Below, one piece after another: positions 58,891-64,000 of a stretch of 64,000 bases of DNA. Every line of letters starts with the position of its first letter. Position 1 is the stretch's first letter. The DNA comes from Narthecium ossifragum. Lineage: Eukaryota > Streptophyta > Magnoliopsida > Dioscoreales > Nartheciaceae. The translations under genes and the position numbers were made by a program. The notes below the pieces were generated by a model that was not told the origin of the DNA, did not search any database, and saw nothing but the letters and a program-made list of their open reading frames with translations. The stretch is taken from positions 21,836,047 to 21,900,046 of the forward strand of contig OY986965.1 in NCBI GenBank assembly GCA_963920575.1, written 5' to 3'.

Positions 58891-60021
58891 CGCCTCTGCC
58901 TCTGGGATGCCCGGCCCGCGTCCACCCCCGCTCCCCTGCCAGGCACCGGACCCTCCGCCTCTACTGCCTTGCGGCATAGCGCTCTGCGCTCCTCGCAAAG
59001 TGCAGTCTCTACGGTAGTGCCCCGGCTACCCGCACAAGAAGCAAGTGGGTGTTGCGCCGCCAGGCTGCCGTCCCTGGTCTCCCCCTGACGAAGCCTGCCC
59101 AGACGGCCCGGCCGTCAGTAGAAACGGGGCTGGTGGGCTCGGTAGTGGCTGCTGGTACTGCGGTGCACGCTGCGGCCGATGCTGAAAGGGCCGTTGACGC
59201 CACGGCTGCCCCCTACCGAACCCCCCTCTGCCCTGGGGTCGCTGCTGCTGTGAGCTGGTAGAGACTGCCGGTGGAACTGCCCGGCGTCTCTCGTCCTGCG
59301 ACTGCGCCTCCACAACTAAGGCGCAGTTCAGAACTGCTGAGTGCGTCTGGAAGCGGTGGGAACACGTCTGGTGCCTGATCTCTGGACGAAGACGCCACTC
59401 AAACTGCCGTGCCCTGGCCACTGGATCTGCTGCCACTGTCCCCGTGAAACGGACCAAGTGCGTGAACTGGGTGGCATACTGCTGCACAGTGCGAGTACCC
59501 TGCAGGAGGGACTAGTACTCGCGAGACAGGGCGTCACGCGTACTCTCCGGGAAGTACGCGTCCAAGAACAACGCCCTAAACTCCTCCCACGACGACTCCT
59601 CTCCGCCACTGGTGTGCTGGGCGGTGCACCACCAGTCAAGGGCGTCACCATCGAGCTGGAACGCCGCGAGGGTGACCCGGATCCGGTCATCCCCGACGAA
59701 GAGAGCGTCGAGAACGAGCGTGACTCCTCGAAGCCAGCCGTCTGCCGTGGTCGGATCTCCAGTCTCACCGCTGAACCTAGGCGGGTTTAGCCACTGGAAG
59801 TCCATCATGACCGATGTCGCGGCCCGCCCGTCGACCGGAGCGAGGACCCCCTCCTCGGCGAGAGGAGCCTCCTCCCGTGCGACCGCAACCGTCGCCAGTG
59901 ATGGCTCAGTCCGTCGAGCTCTGACCGCCCTGACAGGTGCTACCCTGTCGGGTCGAGCGGGCCGACCAGGTCGTGCCCCACCTCAACCAACAACAGAGGG
60001 TCAGTCTCGAGCTCCCGCCAT
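58891..60021 (-). pseudogene. Tekay gag: capsid and zinc knuckle
   Basis: ATG at 60021 (or 60027) begins MAGARD, a TGA at 60001-60003, another TGA at 59983-59985, then WLNPPRFSGETGD, GDALDWWCTAQ and FRALFLDAYFPESTR of the gag capsid domain. A TAG follows at 59512, then the knuckle CFLCG*PGHYRRDC with TAG at 59026. A Gln-rich, Gly-rich stretch follows, and a one-base frame change at about 58910-58925 leads into pol. Confidence 0.9.
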
Positions 60022-60204
60022 CTGCATAATCACCAACGACAAACGAGCGTTCACTCGTCAGAAACCCAAGACAAAACATCACAACATAAAGCGGAAAAGC
60101 ATAACACATCACAAGGAGAGCATGCACGGATGTTCTAGACATAGAACTAACCCATTCCACGCTCAATCTCAACCGAACCTGATCCTAACACCCTGGGATC
60201 TATA

Positions 60205-60225
60205 GCCTAAGCTCTAAAACAAAGT
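60205..60225 (-). other. Primer-binding site of the Tekay element
   Basis: Right after the 5' LTR the minus strand reads actttgttttagagcttagg. It matches the initiator-Met-tRNA complement (tggtatcagagc) at about 9 of 12 positions, so it is degenerate. Confidence 0.5.
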
Positions 60226-62476
60226 TGTCGCGCCCCGACCCGCGTAGGCCCAACCGGGCCGGGCGACGCGAAGCGGAACCTAACTTACTACGGAAATTTT
60301 TGGCGAGGTTTCCCTCTATTCGTAGTGGTTACCCTAACAATCACAACCATCCTGTATTATACAAATATTAGAAACTTCAAAGACTGTAACTGGATATTTA
60401 TATACAATCCTCAAACAGGGAAATTATACATTTATCACTCCCGTAGGAGACTATCTATAACAAAAGGGTAAAGATTGGAAGATCGCCACCTCTCAAGTAC
60501 CGCCAGACGCCGCCACGTCACCAAACACCAGCCCGGTAGGGGCGATCGAAGAAGACCTAACGCCAGCACATGCAAAACGCAGCCCGGGTAGGAGTGAGCA
60601 CTAAGCTCAGCAGGGGACACTACACTACGACACTCACAAGGGAGGGAACACAACTGTGTCGCCCCCAAGTCTATCCTAGGTGTATACCAGGGTCCCATAA
60701 CCCTACCAGAAGTCCGTGAACGCAGGCCCAAAACACTGCAACTCTCAACAGGACACAGAACACTGTTTGGCGAGCCAGGACACCGCTGGGCAGGCACTCC
60801 TCCTCCCAAGAGTTTAGGAACACCGGACTCCGGCTACACTTCGAATACAACTTGAAGTCGACACGACTTCTAAACATCGAACAATGATGTATTCAAGTCA
60901 AACTAACCCTATCATCGAAAACGACTGAATACTACAAATCGAGTCCTAGACCAAGCTACCCGCAACGGTCCTAGAGCTAGATCCGGGTTACCCGAAAGCC
61001 CCGGATCGGCAACGCCCTACACAGATACAACTAATGCGCAACACAATGCATGTTATGGACATGCGCAGGATAATACAAATAAACATGCAACAGTATGTGA
61101 TGATATACAATAACAAGGTCTGGGCACGGCACACTGCCGGCGCGGGGTGGTGAGCAGGTAAATAAGGTCTAAGGAGCTGCTACAGTGGTATCACCACCAA
61201 CTGCCAGCAGTCCACCACAACACCTGCACCGGGAAGCAGCCCCGCAAACAACAGCTTACATATATCACAAATAAAGCCCTCGGCGCAAGCCGGCATGCAA
61301 GGCTAAGGAAAGCTGTAGGGCTACCCGCCCGTTTATTCTAAACATCCCGGGAGTCATCACTCCCCCGGTTCACCACTGCCCCTATTATAGGGCTAACATG
61401 CTTAATCGTATATACAAGGTATAAAGCGATAAGGAAAACCGACATACCAAGCCCCGCGAGCAAAAACCAGGAAAAACCCACTCTGCTGCTGAAGGATCGA
61501 TCCTTCCCAATGCAAGGATCGATCTTTTAAACAACAGTGAGCTTCCCTCACTGTCGAGACAAGGAAGATCAATCCTTCCTCCCAGGAAGATCGATCTTTC
61601 TCGAAACAGAGGGCACCCTTCGCTTTGCACCAAGAAAGATCGATCCTTCCTTCCAGGAAGATCGATCTTCTTCGTGACGAAGGGTAACCATGCTACCCAA
61701 GAACCGGGATCGATCTTCTCCAAGCAGGAGATCGATCCTTCATCGGGCATAGCATGATCAACCCAGAGGGATCCTTCCTTCAAGGGGGATCGATCCTAAT
61801 GGGTTCTCCGGCATACTTTCGACGAGAAATACCACCGGAGGAGACATCCAAACTTAACGAAACTCTAGGATCTGATAGATCAAGATCCCACGAGTCCAAA
61901 ACCGGTGAAAACACGAGAAACAAACATGCATGTAGAGAGATCTAAGTAAAAGAACACAATCAAACCGGAAACTCCAAAAACCCGGAATAAAAGTAGGTAG
62001 GAATCCCTACCGGAGCAAGAGCAGCTTAGATCCAAGCAGCTAGGCCTTGGATCGTCCTCAAACACCTTCAAAAATCACAAGATCTGAGCTCAAATCTCTG
62101 GATTTCAAAAGGGATTCAAGGAAGAAAGTCTCGTTTGCTTTATAGGCAAACGAACCGACTTATGAATGATCGATCCTTCCCTAGGCAAGGATCGATCCTT
62201 CATGACGATCGCACTTGACTTTCTGGCACAAGAAGATCGATCCCTTAGCTAGAGAAGATCGATTCTCTTTGTGCTGAAAGCTAAACTTAGGCAAGAACTC
62301 AAGCCTAAGTCCGGATCTTTCGATCCCGGGTCCCACTAACCGTTCTAACCAAACATTACCACAAACACGGTCAGTGTGTGCACACGCGGGTGTGAAACAA
62401 GCCGACAAGGCGCAATTTACCAAATTGCCCTTGCGGTCCACGACGAGCCACAGGAGTAGAGGGACGGGTCCTCACA
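60226..62476 (-). repeat. 5' LTR of the Tekay element
   Basis: 2251 bases, TGTCGCGCCCCGACCC to GACGGGTCCTCACA on the plus strand. Differs from the other LTR at scattered bases, for example ggggcgatcgaagaag here against ggggagaccgaagaag. Confidence 0.95.
61490..61800. repeat. GATCGATC palindrome array, second LTR copy
   Basis: Matches the array at 54190-54510, with a few cores lost: agatcaatcc near 61570 and agagggatccttcc near 61768. Confidence 0.9.
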
Positions 62477-62852
62477 CAACATGCTCTCAACAACTGAACT
62501 TTTGTCATGTTTTCTGCTTCTTTGGGCCTCAACTTCTCCAATTCAGCTTCCAATGCTTGCATCTTCAGCCTCATTTTAATGTTAGATAAATTTCCACGAT
62601 CACCAACGTTCCCGTCTAGCCAATTGAAGAAATTACACCCATCATTCTCCTACAATAATTCAATTCAATTCAAAACTTAGGCCATTTCTTCTTTCAATGA
62701 ATGCAGCTGTTGTGTAGAGTTACCTTGTGGTCTGGGCATCCAAAAAATCTCCTCCCAGGATATTTTGTTGTTCGAGAAGTCCATAGCTTTTATTTTTGTC
62801 CACAATAACATAGAGGAGAGAGTGAAGAGGATGTGGAATCGGTGGAAGACAT

Positions 62853-64000
62853 TCTAATAGGCCAATTTGTGGCCAATTTATGGCAAATTTGTGTAAGAAA
62901 GCTTCAATGTAGGTCTAAAATCAGTAAAGTTGAATGACTGGGACAAATGTGAGTAAAACCTAAGCAAATTGAACAACCGTAAAATCAAAAACACCAACGG
63001 TAGCTCGGGAGACGCTTACATGGCTCGAGGGCTTCAATAGACTAGCTTCAATCACTACAAGTAGCTCTCTTTGGAGCTTTGGATCGTAGCTCTCTTTGGA
63101 ACCTTGGATCGGAGCTCTCAACCCCTAACCAGATCACTCAACTCAGACTAAGCGTGGAGAAGATGGACTTGAAGATGACGGCAAGAGAACCAAGGGCACT
63201 TAACTAAGACCAGGGCACCTGCTTTGCACGTGGCCTGGTCCATTGGTTGGTTTGTCGGTCTGGGCTCGGTTTGGGTCGAGCTGACGTTAGTTGGCGGACG
63301 GCGAGTGGACGGAGGGATATGATTGAGCCCGGTTCGAAAAGCCCAAGTATAGGAATTTTATAAAAACTTGTCAGAAATCTCAGAGACGAAACACATATTT
63401 TAGCCTACATTGTTGCAAGTTTATCTTTTATTTTCTTCTTTGTTGAGAGTTTTAATTTTTATATAACTATTTCAAGTTGTGAAGTAGACATTGAGAGATA
63501 TCAAAGAGTGACTTGGAGGATACCCAAGAGGTCTTGGGGAGATTGTAAGGTTTTTAACCACCCGGAAGTTTGGTGAAAAGCTTATAAGAGGTCTTGCAAG
63601 TAGTGGAACCTCAAGGAGGGCCTTGAGTGAAGTGGATGTAGGTCAGATTGACCGAACCACTATAAAAATCTGGTGCAATCTCTCTAACTCTTCTTCATAT
63701 CCTTCTAATTGCTTGTTTATTTATCATTCATTTTATTTGCAAGCATACCAATTCTTAGAACTCCTCCTATCTAGGTTTTCCACTCGTTGATTATTTATTA
63801 AATGTCCAAACCACCACCCCCTCTTGGACTTTCAATTAGATGTCCTTGTTGTTCCACAAATAAAAAAGAATTTGATTTCCATTAGTAAACTGACATCTGA
63901 CTATCCTTATTCTGTCTCTTTCATTGATTTGGGTTTTACAATACATGACCTCATAACAAGCAAAGTAGTGGGCTTTGGTAGATGCGTGGATGGGTTGTAT
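62853..64000. other. Unassigned sequence downstream of the MULE
   Basis: Should contain the 5' region of the GRF gene and the right end of the MULE, but no terminal inverted repeat could be matched. 63050-63110 repeats gtagctctctttgga twice. The phrase gaccgaaccactataaaaatc near 63650 resembles the leader part of some copia LTRs; this is weak. No gene is supported. Confidence 0.4.

Larger units (their letters stand above)
52931..62476 (-). mobile_element. Ty3/gypsy Tekay-clade chromovirus, two LTRs, 9.5 kb
   Basis: The LTRs are 52931-55184 (3') and 60226-62476 (5'), nearly the same length with few differences, so the insertion is fairly young. It is flanked by exact caaca (52926-52930 and 62477-62481). 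Order on the minus strand is gag, protease, RT, RNase H, integrase, chromodomain, which is the Tekay/Del arrangement. Its coding frame is dead through stops and one frameshift. Confidence 0.95.
52802..62852 (-). pseudogene. GRF zinc-finger protein with C-terminal TM, split by Tekay
   Basis: Exon 1 is 62852-62724. Exon 2 runs 62649-62482, jumps the 9.5-kb Tekay insertion, and resumes at 52930-52802. Seen: CYCGQK, one in-frame TAA, TSRTTKYPGRRFFGCP, then DGCNFFNWLD, completing a GRF finger (CXCG..C..C, GCNFFXW). A coiled coil follows (MRLKMQALEAELEKLRPKEA and LEVKKLQNKN), then a hydrophobic C-terminus LWLAIVLLCVFLVFVFL ending at TAA 52802-52804. The frame is continuous across the target site caaca. 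GRF fingers bind single-stranded DNA in known proteins; its role here is not known. Apart from the one stop and the insertion it looks intact. Confidence 0.8.

Noticed and set aside
58642..58998. Ser/Gln-rich repeat frame as a separate gene
   Set aside because: Frame-shifted reading of the Gln-rich gag-pol junction in the Tekay element.
63640..63720. Copia LTR at the right edge
   Set aside because: A single leader-like phrase; no LTR ends, PBS or coding sequence within the window.

Overview
The window is plant nuclear DNA. It carries intron-containing plant genes, a Tekay-type chromovirus, an L1-type LINE with a plant RNase H, and hAT and Mutator-like elements, with no bacterial operon structure. 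The GC-rich sulfotransferase and the style of the SDP1 and SDR genes suggest a monocot, probably not a grass; that is inference. Only two ordinary host genes look functional, both in the first 9 kb. Almost everything else is transposable elements, mostly stacked inside one another. There is a 200-bp assembly gap at 738-937.

Layout. 1-3353: non-coding sequence, the gap, and a 635-bp TRIM (1253-1887), probably the first intron of the next gene. 3354-4152 (+): last exon of an ABA2-like short-chain dehydrogenase. 5632-8820 (-): a complete four-exon SDP1 triacylglycerol lipase, convergent with the SDR. 9921-11692: a Pack-MULE with 9-bp target-site duplications (TSDs) and ~355-bp inverted repeats, carrying a broken sulfotransferase. 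11712-12761: a second inverted-repeat element. 13950-20729: three hAT elements nested one inside another. 20891-22110 (-): a pectate lyase pseudogene whose NPIDRCW segment is tandemly repeated six times. 23168-29485: a full-length LINE with a 13-bp TSD. 29543-29868: two stranded exons of an RsmE rRNA methyltransferase.

From 30284 to about 62852 the underlying sequence is one Mutator-like element. It has a MURA-type transposase on + and a convergent GRF zinc-finger gene on -. Five insertions at its own level expanded it from about 5.5 kb to over 32 kb, each with an exact 5-bp TSD: a solo LTR at 30309-34418 (holding another at 31292-32734); a 3.3-kb LTR element at 34871-38195 whose 5' LTR is a near-perfect palindrome; a solo LTR at 39339-40785; a solo LTR at 42457-51057 holding two more of the same family; and a 9.5-kb Tekay chromovirus at 52931-62476, the only element with two intact LTRs. 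That makes six solo LTRs against one paired, gag-pol-bearing element, which suggests strong LTR-LTR recombination.

The transposon ORFs mostly decay by in-frame TAG and TGA codons at positions where CAG or CGA is expected, with few indels. That fits C-to-T change at methylated CHG and CG sites. No tRNA or rRNA genes or CRISPR arrays were seen.
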